Shown here one piece after another: positions 1 to 5,587 of a DNA stretch of 10,590 bases. Within the stretch, counting starts at the first letter, position 1. Every line of letters starts with the position of its first letter. The notes beneath the pieces are model-generated. The model saw nothing but the letters and a program-made list of their open reading frames with translations. It was not told the origin of the DNA and ran no database searches. The DNA comes from Deltaproteobacteria bacterium (GTDB taxonomy: Bacteria > Desulfobacterota > Desulfarculia > Adiutricales > Adiutricaceae), in NCBI GenBank assembly GCA_031257955.1, contig JAIRNQ010000286.1, forward strand, positions 1 through 10,590. The letters run 5' to 3'. The position numbers and the translations under genes are program-made.

Positions 1-2525
1 TCGTGGAGGTGCTCGGCCACGGCCCAGGCTATGGCCAGCCCGTCGTAGGTGGAGGTCCCCCGGCCGACCTCGTCCAGGATTACTAGGCTGCGGTTGGTGG
101 CCTCCTTGAGGATTCTGGCCGTCTCGCTCATTTCGACCATAAAAGTCGACTGGCCCCGGGCCAGATCGTCGGAGGCCCCGACCCGGGTGAAGACCCGATC
201 CCTTACCGAGAGGACCGCCTTCCTGGCCGGGACGAAGGAACCCATCTGGCCGAGGATGACGATGAGGGCCGTTTGTCTGAGGACGGTGGATTTGCCGGCC
301 ATATTGGGCCCGGTGACGATGAGAAGCCTCTCGTCCGGGGAGAGGCGGGCGTCGTTTTCGACGAAGGTCTCCCCGGGGGGCAAAAAACGCTCCACCACCG
401 GGTGGCGGCCCCCGATGACGTCGATGAGGTTGTCTTCGGTGTAGGCCGGTTTTACCCAACCCAGACTCTCGGCGCTGGCGGCCAGCGAGACGAGGGCGTC
501 GGTCTGGGCCATGGTCCCGGCCAAGGCCTTAAGGCCGGCCACTTCCCGGGCCAAAGCCTCTTTGAGGTTGTCCAAAATCCTGGCTTCCAGCTCGCGGCGC
601 TTTTCTCCGGCGGTCAGGATTTTTTCCTCCCAGAGTTTAAGTTCCTCGGTAACGTAACGCTCGCCGCCGGCCAGGGTTTGTTTGCGGGTCCATTCCTTGG
701 GGACGTTGGCCAGATTTAGTTTGGTGACTTCCAGGTAGTAACCGTGAACCCGGTTGTAGCCGACCTTGAGGGCGTTTATGCCGGTTTTGCGCCTCTCCGT
801 CGCCTCCAGCTCGGCCAGGGCCCGGCGGCCGCCGCTCTCCAGTTCCCTGAGTTCGTCCAGTTTGGGGCTAAGGCCCGGTTTTATAATAAACTCGTTGGCC
901 CCGGGTGGTATCTCATCAATTAGCGTTGTGGTTATACGGTATAAGAGATCGCTAAGGGGATCAAGATTTTGCCCTAAATTGGCTAAAAGATCCGAAGGGC
1001 TTTGGCTTAAGAGGTCTTTCAGGCTCGGGGCGGCGGCCAGGGCCGTCCGGACGGTCAAGAGATCCCTGACCATGCCCCGACCCAGCGCCAGACGGCTCAT
1101 AGACCGCTCCAAATCGCCGCCACGGCCAAGTTTTTCGGAAAGGGCGTTCCGTAGCCCCAGATCGCCCAGAAGGCTCTCCACGGCCGCGAGGCGCGCTTCT
1201 ATGGCCGTTTTGTCGATTAGGGGTCTGGCCAGCCAGTCCCGGAGAAGCCTGGCCCCCATGGCCGTTTTGGTCCGATCGATTTGGGCGATCAGGGTTGCCT
1301 TGGCGTCGCCGTCCCGGGCCGGCTTAAAGAGTTCCAGGTTGCGGCTGGCCGTCTCGTCCAAGGTCATGAAGCCCCGCTCCCACAAGAGCCTGGGCTCGGA
1401 GAGATGCCTTAGGCCCTTACCGGCGTTAAGGCCCTTTAGGTAGGTCAGGGCGCCGCCGGCGGCCGAGAGAAGGCTGGGCCAGCCGGTAAAGACCTTTTCG
1501 CCCACTTCCGGCCCCAGGGCCCCCACCAGCTCCCGCCGGCCCAGATCGGGGTCGAAGCTCTCCGGGGGCAACCGATTGACCAATACCCCCAGCGACTCGG
1601 CCAGGGCGACCAAGCCGCCTTGGCCGGTATCGGCGCCGGCCGTGCCAGAGCCAGCCGTGCCAGAAATAGCGGCGCCGGGGGAGGAATGTCCGGGGTAAGG
1701 TTCGGAGAGAGAAAGGTTTTCGGGGTCGCGGCCGATGACCAGCTCGGGGGGATCGAGGAGGCTTACGGCGGTGCGGAAAGAGGCGGGATCAAAAAAACGT
1801 CCGGCCACGAAGTCGCCGGTGGCCAGATCTATGGCCGCCAGGGCGTATTCGTTCCCGGAGCGGTAAAGGGCGGCCAGGTGCCGGGCCCGGGGTTGGCCTT
1901 CCTGGCTAAAGAGGGTGGCCGGGGTGACTACCCGGGTTATTTGGCGTTTGGCCAGTCCGCCGCCCGGGCCGATTTTACCGATCTGGTCGCAAACGGCTAC
2001 CTTGTGCCCCAAGGCCACCAAACGGTTTACGTAGTTGTCGCCGGTGGAAAGGGGCACGCCGCAAAGGGGCACGGGTTTGCCGTTGAGCTTTTGTCGGCTG
2101 GTCAGGGCCAAATCGAGTATCGGGGCGACCAGTTCGGCGTCCTCGAAAAATAGCTCGTAAAAGTCCCCCATCTGAAAAAACAGTATCGAATCCGGACACT
2201 GGGCTTTGGCCTCAAAGAACTGCCGGAGGGCCGGGGTCAAGGTCCCGCCCTTTTCCGCGGCGGCGGCCGCCGCGACCGGGGAAAGTTCCCAGTCATTGGG
2301 CTCTCCGATCGCCGACTCCCCCGGTACCCCCCGCCGCCGGCCCGGGCGTTTACCCGGGCCTTCTTCCGACCGCCCGTCCGCCCGTTCTTGTGGGCTTCCT
2401 TCGGGGAGGCCCAGAGGGTCTTCCGCCGGGTCCGTGGCCCGGTCCCTGGGGCCAGCGGGGGAGAGATCATTGGGAGAAAGATCTTTGGGGAATAGATCTT
2501 TAAGGTCTTTTTCGTCCTCAGTCAA
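1..2525 (-). CDS. mutS: DNA mismatch repair ATPase MutS (C-terminus beyond window)
   Basis: MutS binds mispaired or looped bases and, on ATP exchange, becomes a sliding clamp that recruits MutL. 841 codons are inside the window and roughly 150 C-terminal residues lie past the left edge. Counting from TTG at 2525, the mismatch-reading Phe-x-Glu lies in QMGDFYELFF (F122, E124). The lever/clamp signature GYNRVHGYYLEVTK is present, the Walker A GPNMAGKST is at 739-747 (bases 285-311), and the Walker B Asp-Glu (818-819) is followed by VGRGTSTYDG. There is no ATG upstream of the one in QMGDF, so the start must be TTG or similar. TTG 2525 overlaps the HIT stop (TTGA), giving a ~95-residue hydrophilic, Asp/Pro/Arg-rich extension before TPALRQFFEAKAQ. 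TTG 2240 would give a family-typical N-terminus. The long frame is stop-free with GC-ending codons, so I prefer it. A SGTAG repeat sits in the connector region. Confidence 0.96.
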   Translation of the reverse strand, partial: MTEDEKDLKDLFPKDLSPNDLSPAGPRDRATDPAEDPLGLPEGSPQERADGRSEEGPGKRPGRRRGVPGESAIGEPNDWELSPVAAAAAAEKGGTLTPALRQFFEAKAQCPDSILFFQMGDFYELFFEDAELVAPILDLALTSRQKLNGKPVPLCGVPLSTGDNYVNRLVALGHKVAVCDQIGKIGPGGGLAKRQITRVVTPATLFSQEGQPRARHLAALYRSGNEYALAAIDLATGDFVAGRFFDPASFRTAVSLLDPPELVIGRDPENLSLSEPYPGHSSPGAAISGTAGSGTAGADTGQGGLVALAESLGVLVNRLPPESFDPDLGRRELVGALGPEVGEKVFTGWPSLLSAAGGALTYLKGLNAGKGLRHLSEPRLLWERGFMTLDETASRNLELFKPARDGDAKATLIAQIDRTKTAMGARLLRDWLARPLIDKTAIEARLAAVESLLGDLGLRNALSEKLGRGGDLERSMSRLALGRGMVRDLLTVRTALAAAPSLKDLLSQSPSDLLANLGQNLDPLSDLLYRITTTLIDEIPPGANEFIIKPGLSPKLDELRELESGGRRALAELEATERRKTGINALKVGYNRVHGYYLEVTKLNLANVPKEWTRKQTLAGGERYVTEELKLWEEKILTAGEKRRELEARILDNLKEALAREVAGLKALAGTMAQTDALVSLAASAESLGWVKPAYTEDNLIDVIGGRHPVVERFLPPGETFVENDARLSPDERLLIVTGPNMAGKSTVLRQTALIVILGQMGSFVPARKAVLSVRDRVFTRVGASDDLARGQSTFMVEMSETARILKEATNRSLVILDEVGRGTSTYDGLAIAWAVAEHLH
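1639..1664 (-). repeat. 15-bp-period tandem repeat inside mutS (SGTAG x2)
   Basis: The 11-mer GCCGTGCCAGA (plus strand) occurs at 1639-1649 and again at 1654-1664. Read on the minus strand this encodes Ser-Gly-Thr-Ala-Gly twice, within a flexible Gly/Ser/Ala-rich insertion between ENLSLSEPYPGHSSPG and the following helix of the connector domain. The repeat is in frame, so a change in copy number would not disrupt MutS. It is probably a linker and nothing more. Confidence 0.7.
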
Positions 2526-3010
2526 CTAAAAAACCCCAAAAGTTTCTCGTAAGTTGCGACGATGTGCTCCGGGATGACCCTGGTTTCGCCGATCACGGTC
2601 ATGTAGTTGGTGTCCCCGTTGTACCTTGGGGTCACGTGTAGGTGGAGGTGGTCGGTTATGCCGGCCCCGGCCACTTGGCCTTGGTTTATGCCCATGTTGT
2701 AGCCGTCGGGTTTTTGGGCCCCGTCCAAGACCTCGGTGGCCCAGGCGGCCAGGTTAACCATGGCCAGCCTCTCTTCGGGCGTGGCCTCCAATAGCGTCCC
2801 CAGGTGGCGTCTGGGGGCCACCATAAGATGGGCGTTATTGTAGGGGTATCGGTTCATGATGATTAGGGCTTGCCGGTCCGAGTACAAGACCAGCCTTTCC
2901 GGAAGCGGTCCCAAGTGATCCTTTGGCAAGCAAAAGACGCAGCCTTCGGGTCTGGGGTCCTTTCCGAGAATATAGTCCATGCGCCAAGGCGCCCAGAGCG
3001 TCCCGGCCAT
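2522..3010 (-). CDS. HIT-family protein, Ap4A phosphorylase/hydrolase-like
   Basis: A 162-residue protein of the histidine triad superfamily, which cleaves or phosphorolyses dinucleoside polyphosphates and nucleotide conjugates in the cytoplasm. The triad is H121-L-H123-L-H125-V, with H123 the expected nucleophile. NRYPYNNAHLMVAPRRH (53-69) is the usual nucleotide-contacting stretch. The N-terminus LWAPWRMDYI and the C24-V-F-C27 pair are typical of the bacterial Ap4A-phosphorylase-like subgroup; the cysteines may bind zinc (inference). The ATG at 3010 has an excellent AAGGAGGG site 6 bases upstream. The stop TGA overlaps the likely TTG start of mutS, so the two genes should be co-transcribed and translationally coupled. 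HIT membership is certain; the exact substrate is not shown by sequence. Confidence 0.93.
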   Translation of the reverse strand: MAGTLWAPWRMDYILGKDPRPEGCVFCLPKDHLGPLPERLVLYSDRQALIIMNRYPYNNAHLMVAPRRHLGTLLEATPEERLAMVNLAAWATEVLDGAQKPDGYNMGINQGQVAGAGITDHLHLHVTPRYNGDTNYMTVIGETRVIPEHIVATYEKLLGFFS

Positions 3011-3016
3011 CGAAAG

Positions 3017-3024
3017 CCCTCCTT
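3017..3024 (-). promoter_or_regulatory. Strong Shine-Dalgarno site of the HIT gene
   Basis: AAGGAGGG on the minus strand ends 6 bases before ATG 3010. It fixes the start of the HIT protein and is the strongest ribosome-binding site I see in the window. Confidence 0.8.
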
Positions 3025-3090
3025 ATCCTACCGCCCGCCGGCCAAAAAACCCGTTAAGGGGGCGTTTTGTGGCGGGAAAACGAAAGCCCT

Positions 3091-3120
3091 GGGCCTTTGG
3101 CCAAATATGGCCAAAGGCCC
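3091..3120. repeat. 12-bp perfect inverted repeat in the HIT leader
   Basis: GGGCCTTTGGCC at 3091-3102 and its exact reverse complement at 3109-3120 flank the loop AAATAT. It lies ~80 bases upstream of the HIT ATG, so it would fall in the 5' leader of the HIT-mutS transcript if transcription starts near the TATAAT at 3194-3199. No clean U tract follows on either strand, so it is not a standard intrinsic terminator. It could be a leader hairpin or mRNA stabiliser. Confidence 0.7.
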
Positions 3121-3193
3121 CTCGAAGCGAATGGACGCGCGGGTGGATGACGAAAAGTAAGAACTAACCACCGAGCTCCTGTAATTCCATAAA

Positions 3194-3199
3194 ATTATA
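3194..3199 (-). promoter_or_regulatory. Candidate -10 box for HIT-mutS
   Basis: Perfect TATAAT on the minus strand in an A+T-rich stretch upstream of the HIT gene. No good -35 sits at 16-18 bases (CAAATT at best), so the assignment is weak. A start here would give a leader of about 180 nt that contains the hairpin at 3091-3120. Confidence 0.35.
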
Positions 3200-3278
3200 G
3201 TATCATATACGGGCTAAATTTGTACAGAGGTTATTTTTAATTATCTGACATGGCAGAAATTATGATCTTTTGATATCC

Positions 3279-3294
3279 GGCTACCGAGGTAGCC
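3279..3294. promoter_or_regulatory. Operator-like palindrome in divergent intergenic region
   Basis: GGCTACC-GA-GGTAGCC is a 7-bp perfect inverted repeat with a 2-base centre, lying between the divergent HIT-mutS and hemerythrin genes. Its A+T-rich surroundings contain promoter-like sequences on both strands, which suits a repressor or activator site. The rest of 3125-3547 shows no convincing gene: the GTG-initiated upstream extension of the hemerythrin frame (3374) has no recognisable content. Confidence 0.4.
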
Positions 3295-3323
3295 CAGGGT
3301 GAGGTAAAAAATAAGAGATTTTT

Positions 3324-3353
3324 TTGGACCAAGAAAATAGAAGTGGATAAATT
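3324..3353 (+). promoter_or_regulatory. Candidate sigma70-type promoter for the hemerythrin gene
   Basis: TTGGAC at 3324-3329 and TAAATT at 3348-3353 are separated by 18 bases. Each differs from consensus at two positions. Transcription would begin near 3360, about 190 bases before the hemerythrin ATG. It lies 30 bases downstream of the palindrome at 3279-3294. Confidence 0.35.
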
Positions 3354-3547
3354 ATGGGCGATAAGCTAAGATCGTGGTAGTTTTTTTGCCCAGTGCCTTA
3401 CGCCGCCTACCGCCGGACGGGACGCACCGCCCGGATTTTACTATTTTTTTTACCGACGGAAGGGGCTTTTCTTGGCCGACCGGCCTAGGGAAGCGCCACG
3501 GTTCCCGCCTCGGCCTTACGGCACGGGGCCGTCAAAGGTGTGACTGT

Positions 3548-3952
3548 ATGATTTGGACCAAAAGCTTGGAAACCGGGGTTCCCAAGATAGACGAGCAGCA
3601 CAAGGAGCTTTTCAGACAGGCCGACAACCTGGTGGACAAGAACAACGCGGCCAAGGTGGACGCTACCCTAACCTTCCTCAAGGGTTACGTGGCCAAGCAT
3701 TTCTCGGACGAAGAGATCCTCCACCGGGTCAGCGCTTACCCCAAGGCCGAGCTCCACAAAAAACTCCACGAGGAATTCAGCGCCGCCCTGAGGTCCCTCC
3801 TAAGCCAGTTCCAGCAAGCCACCAACAAGCAACCGGTGATACTTTCCATTAACTCGGCGGTTGTGGCATGGCTCAGGGAACACATTATGAAACATGATAA
3901 AGAGTTTGCCGTTTATTATTTGGCAAAACAGCAGGCCGGAGCTAAAAAATAG
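3548..3952 (+). CDS. Bacteriohemerythrin
   Basis: A 134-residue single-domain hemerythrin that reversibly binds O2 at a carboxylate-bridged di-iron centre. All seven expected ligands are present with correct spacing: H18, H51 and E55 (HFSDE), H70 and H74 (HKKLH), H112 and D117 (HIMKHD). The N-terminal TKSLETGVPKIDEQHKELF is typical of bacterial stand-alone forms used for O2 delivery, storage or scavenging. ATG 3548 is chosen because it follows AAAGGTG at ~8 bases and gives the family length; an in-frame GTG at 3374 adds 58 residues with no family similarity. The gene ends GCT AAA AAA TAG. The fumarase-like frame that follows is open in the -1 frame through this A6 tract, so a fused product is possible. 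In an anaerobe it would serve oxygen sensing or detoxification (inference). Confidence 0.95.
   Translation: MIWTKSLETGVPKIDEQHKELFRQADNLVDKNNAAKVDATLTFLKGYVAKHFSDEEILHRVSAYPKAELHKKLHEEFSAALRSLLSQFQQATNKQPVILSINSAVVAWLREHIMKHDKEFAVYYLAKQQAGAKK
3944..3952 (+). other. Possible -1 frameshift site (A6 before TAG)
   Basis: The hemerythrin reading frame ends in two AAA codons and TAG. The downstream fumarase frame is stop-free from 3946 onward and lies in the -1 frame. Slippage of one base on A6, by the ribosome at a stop codon or by RNA polymerase, would read ATA GAC ACC AAA and continue without a break into the APQGQDP repeats and the fumarase domain. GC-rich stems can form in the repeats downstream. 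This is an arithmetic observation on frames, not proof of recoding; a single-base sequencing error is an alternative. Confidence 0.25.
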
Positions 3953-4006
3953 ACACCAAAAAGACCCATTTACCACCGAATTCATCTGACGACCTTTCTC
4001 GTCCAA

Positions 4007-4089
4007 CGGCCCCCCAGGGCCAGGACCCCCAAGCCCCGGCCCCCCAGGGCCAGGACCCCCTGGACCCGGCCCCCCAGGGCCAGGACCCC
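4007..4089 (+). repeat. 30-bp-period tandem repeat encoding APQGQDP linker
   Basis: Three copies of a 23-base unit (CGGCCCCCCAGGGCC followed by AGGACCCC) start at 4007, 4037 and 4067, spaced exactly 30 bp. In the fumarase frame they encode APQGQDP three times, separated by QAP, LDP and VRP. A period that is a multiple of three and conservation of the unit suggest a translated proline/glutamine-rich linker. The DNA can also fold (GGCCC/GGGCC). There is no conventional start codon in this frame upstream of or within the repeats. Confidence 0.8.
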
Positions 4090-4137
4090 GTCCGTCCGGA
4101 ACCGGTCCGCCTTAGGGCCCCCCTGGATCCCGCCCTC

Positions 4138-4653
4138 TTGGCCACTCTCAGGAGCGGCCAGGCGGTTTTAATCTCCGGGCCGCTGGTGGCGGCCAGGGAC
4201 CAAGCCCACAAAAGGCTCCTGGCTCTGGCCCGGGACGGGCATAGTTGGCCCTTTGACCCAGACGGTCAAATAATCTATTATGTGGGGCCATCCCCAGCCC
4301 AACCGGGCCGAGTTATCGGCGCCGCCGGCCCGACCACCTCGGGCCGGATGGACGCCATGACCGAGCCCATGTTGGAGCGCGGGGTAAAGGCTTTGCTGGG
4401 CAAGGGCCGGCGATCGCCCACGGTCCTAAAGTCCCTCTTGGCCCATGGGGCCGTATACTTGGCCGCCGTGGGCGGGGCCGGGGCCTTATATGGAAGCCTT
4501 GTCAAAAACACCGAGGTTCTGGCTTGGCCGGAGCTGGGGCCCGAGGCCTTGGTTCGCCTGACGGTGGAAGATTTTCCGGCCACGGTGGTTTTCGACCTCA
4601 AAGGGACCGATCTTTACGAGACCGGTCCCAAGGCCTTTAAGGCCGGCACTTAA
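4138..4653 (+). CDS. Class I fumarase / tartrate dehydratase beta-type domain protein (start uncertain)
   Basis: Class I fumarases hydrate fumarate to malate using an O2-labile [4Fe-4S] cluster. The cluster sits in the alpha domain, and this beta domain (Fumerase_C type) helps form the substrate site. Family features in order from TTG 4138 are ARDQAHKRLL (19-28), GQIIYYVGPSPAQPGRVIGAAGPTTSGRMD (43-72), LGKGRRS (87-93), GAVYLAAVGGAGAL (104-117), ELGPEALVRLTVEDFP (132-147) and DLKGTDLYE (153-161). The TTG start is only a placeholder: family-like residues RLRAPLDPALLATLRSG begin ~10 codons earlier, TTG 4138 has no ribosome site, and the frame is open back to 3946 without ATG, GTG or TTG. A CTG start (4123), a fusion to hemerythrin by -1 frameshift, or a sequence error could explain this. 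No alpha subunit is in the window, which is odd because alpha and beta are usually adjacent or fused. Confidence 0.85.
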   Translation: MATLRSGQAVLISGPLVAARDQAHKRLLALARDGHSWPFDPDGQIIYYVGPSPAQPGRVIGAAGPTTSGRMDAMTEPMLERGVKALLGKGRRSPTVLKSLLAHGAVYLAAVGGAGALYGSLVKNTEVLAWPELGPEALVRLTVEDFPATVVFDLKGTDLYETGPKAFKAGT

Positions 4654-4981
4654 AACGCTCCCCTTGACCGTGGCCCGCCCGGACACTACAATGTCTCCCA
4701 GGCGTTTGGAACTCTCCGGTATTTATAATTTTTTACCCGGACGATTTTAGCCGCCCAAACCCCCCATTCCGGTGGCCCGGCTGGCCAAACCCAGGGAATC
4801 CAAAGGAATCCGAGAACCCAAACCAGGACCGCCAACCGGGCCCGGCCGTTGGCCGGTCGCCGGCTGGCCTTACCCAATACCTTATCCCTGGACCCGCTTT
4901 TGCCGTTTGGCCGCCCGAACGCCCCGACCCCGCGACGGGGCCTTTTTTCGCCGGCTGAACTTCTCCCCGAGGGAACCTGGC
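4654..4981 (+). other. 328-bp intergenic leader region
   Basis: No convincing gene. It holds a perfect TATAAT (4724-4729) in a small A+T patch without a good -35, two GGAATCC direct repeats (4795-4801, 4805-4811), GC-rich hairpins such as CCGGCC-gtt-GGCCGG (4842-4856), and a terminator-like hairpin just before the next gene. An upstream-extended reading frame (from TTG 4772) exists but is Pro/Arg-rich without domain character, so I read the region as a 5' leader. Confidence 0.4.
4921..4948 (+). terminator. Terminator-like hairpin upstream of a start codon (possible attenuator)
   Basis: GCCCCG (4921-4926) pairs with CGGGGC (4936-4941); alternatively CCCCG-cga-CGGGG (4928-4940). Either is followed by C and then TTTTTT (4943-4948). 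The hairpin ends 33 bases before the ATG at 4982. It may end the fumarase transcript, or act as an attenuator in the leader of the next gene. Confidence 0.45.
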
Positions 4982-5413
4982 ATGCGATACAACAAAAGGT
5001 TGACCAAAGCCCAGAACCAAGTGCTGGGCGAGCTGGAAAAGTTGGCCACGCAATCCGGCCTCAAGGTTTCGCTCTCCAAGCTTTCCTATGCCGGGCTTAA
5101 GCTCAAGGGTGGGGAATGCCGCTTGCGGGAAGAGCCCTGGGTGGTGATTGACAATTTTTTGCCCTTCGAGGATCAGCTGTACCAATTTCGCCAGTCCCTG
5201 TCGCGGGTGACAATCCCTCAGGCGGCCCTGGAGAAACTTTCGCCCCAGGTCAGGGCCGTCCTGGCGCCGCCCAAAGACGGGACCAAGGCCAAGGCCGCCC
5301 CGGCCCCGCCCAAAGCCGGGGCCCAGGCCGCCCCGAAGTCGGTTGCCGACGGTCCCCAGGCCGAGGAAGCCGGGGAGTTCCCCGAGGACGTGCCCCAGGC
5401 GGCGCTCGGCTAG
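4982..5413 (+). CDS. Conserved small protein of unknown function, Ala/Pro-rich tail
   Basis: 143 residues, no named family recognised. Residues 1-35 (RLTKAQNQVLGELEKLATQ) look helical. They are followed by LKLKGGECRLREEPWVVIDN (~39-58), FLPFEDQLYQFRQSL and TIPQAALEKLSPQVRAVLAPP. The pattern G-x-C-R-L, hydrophobic strand, E-x-Q/K-x-x-x-F helix, then I-x-L-S-P-x-V-R resembles small uncharacterised bacterial proteins I recall with a GGxCRxxG motif; this is a memory-based resemblance. Residues ~97-143 are low-complexity Lys/Ala/Pro then Glu-rich, probably disordered. ATG 4982 is preferred to the in-frame TTG 4772 because GAGGGA lies ~7 bases upstream and the extension is unlike protein. The stop TAG lies inside a 12-bp hairpin stem. 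Confidence 0.75.
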   Translation: MRYNKRLTKAQNQVLGELEKLATQSGLKVSLSKLSYAGLKLKGGECRLREEPWVVIDNFLPFEDQLYQFRQSLSRVTIPQAALEKLSPQVRAVLAPPKDGTKAKAAPAPPKAGAQAAPKSVADGPQAEEAGEFPEDVPQAALG

Positions 5414-5454
5414 CCTTGCGCCTAGCCGAGCGCCTAGCCGAGAGGCTAACTGAG
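5402..5454. repeat. Stop-codon hairpin overlapping 12-bp tandem repeats
   Basis: The last codons and TAG stop (5402-5413, GCGCTCGGCTAG) pair perfectly with 5422-5433 across an 8-base loop. The right arm belongs to a 12-bp direct repeat CGCCTAGCCGAG at 5419-5430 and 5431-5442, with a diverged third unit at 5443-5454. No U tract follows, so intrinsic termination is not indicated. The repeats may have arisen by slippage. Confidence 0.7.
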
Positions 5455-5499
5455 CCGTTAGGGGAGGAGCGGGGACCGAAGGTCGGCGGGCGAAGGAAT

Positions 5500-5587
5500 T
5501 ACGTTGTCGAAAATTATGCGATATATCGTTGATGTAATGTTTTTTAGGTTAAAAAGCGTTAATTTTATATTTTACTAAGGTTACTTT
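5500..5587 (+). promoter_or_regulatory. A+T-rich promoter region of malQ
   Basis: After GC-rich repeats, composition switches abruptly to A+T-rich from ~5500 up to the malQ ATG. It contains TTGATG (5529-5534), a CGATATATCG palindrome (5519-5528) and TATATT (5566-5571). I cannot choose one -35/-10 pair with good spacing. AAGG at 5577-5580 is the likely ribosome site, 7 bases before ATG 5588. malQ therefore probably has its own promoter. Confidence 0.4.

Noticed and set aside
400..412. Broken MutS or frameshift in the coding frame
   Set aside because: The minus frame reads continuously from TTG 2525 to base 3 with all expected motifs; only the window edge truncates it.
49..2153. Several plus-strand open frames of 100-225 codons opposite mutS
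   Set aside because: The minus strand encodes unmistakable MutS motifs throughout. The plus frames are Arg/Gly/Ser-rich shadows of GC-rich codons with no domain character.
3200..3330. c-di-GMP (GEMM) riboswitch suggested by GGCTACC/GGTAGCC
   Set aside because: The conserved core segments (GCAAA-type and GGNCUAA-type elements) are not present around it; only the isolated hairpin matches.
3374..3547. Longer hemerythrin from GTG 3374
   Set aside because: The 58 extra residues lack family similarity, whereas ATG 3548 has a ribosome site and gives the normal length.
4772..4981. Longer start for the small gene at 4982
   Set aside because: The added 70 residues are Pro/Arg-rich, include the terminator-like hairpin, and the TTG lacks a ribosome site.
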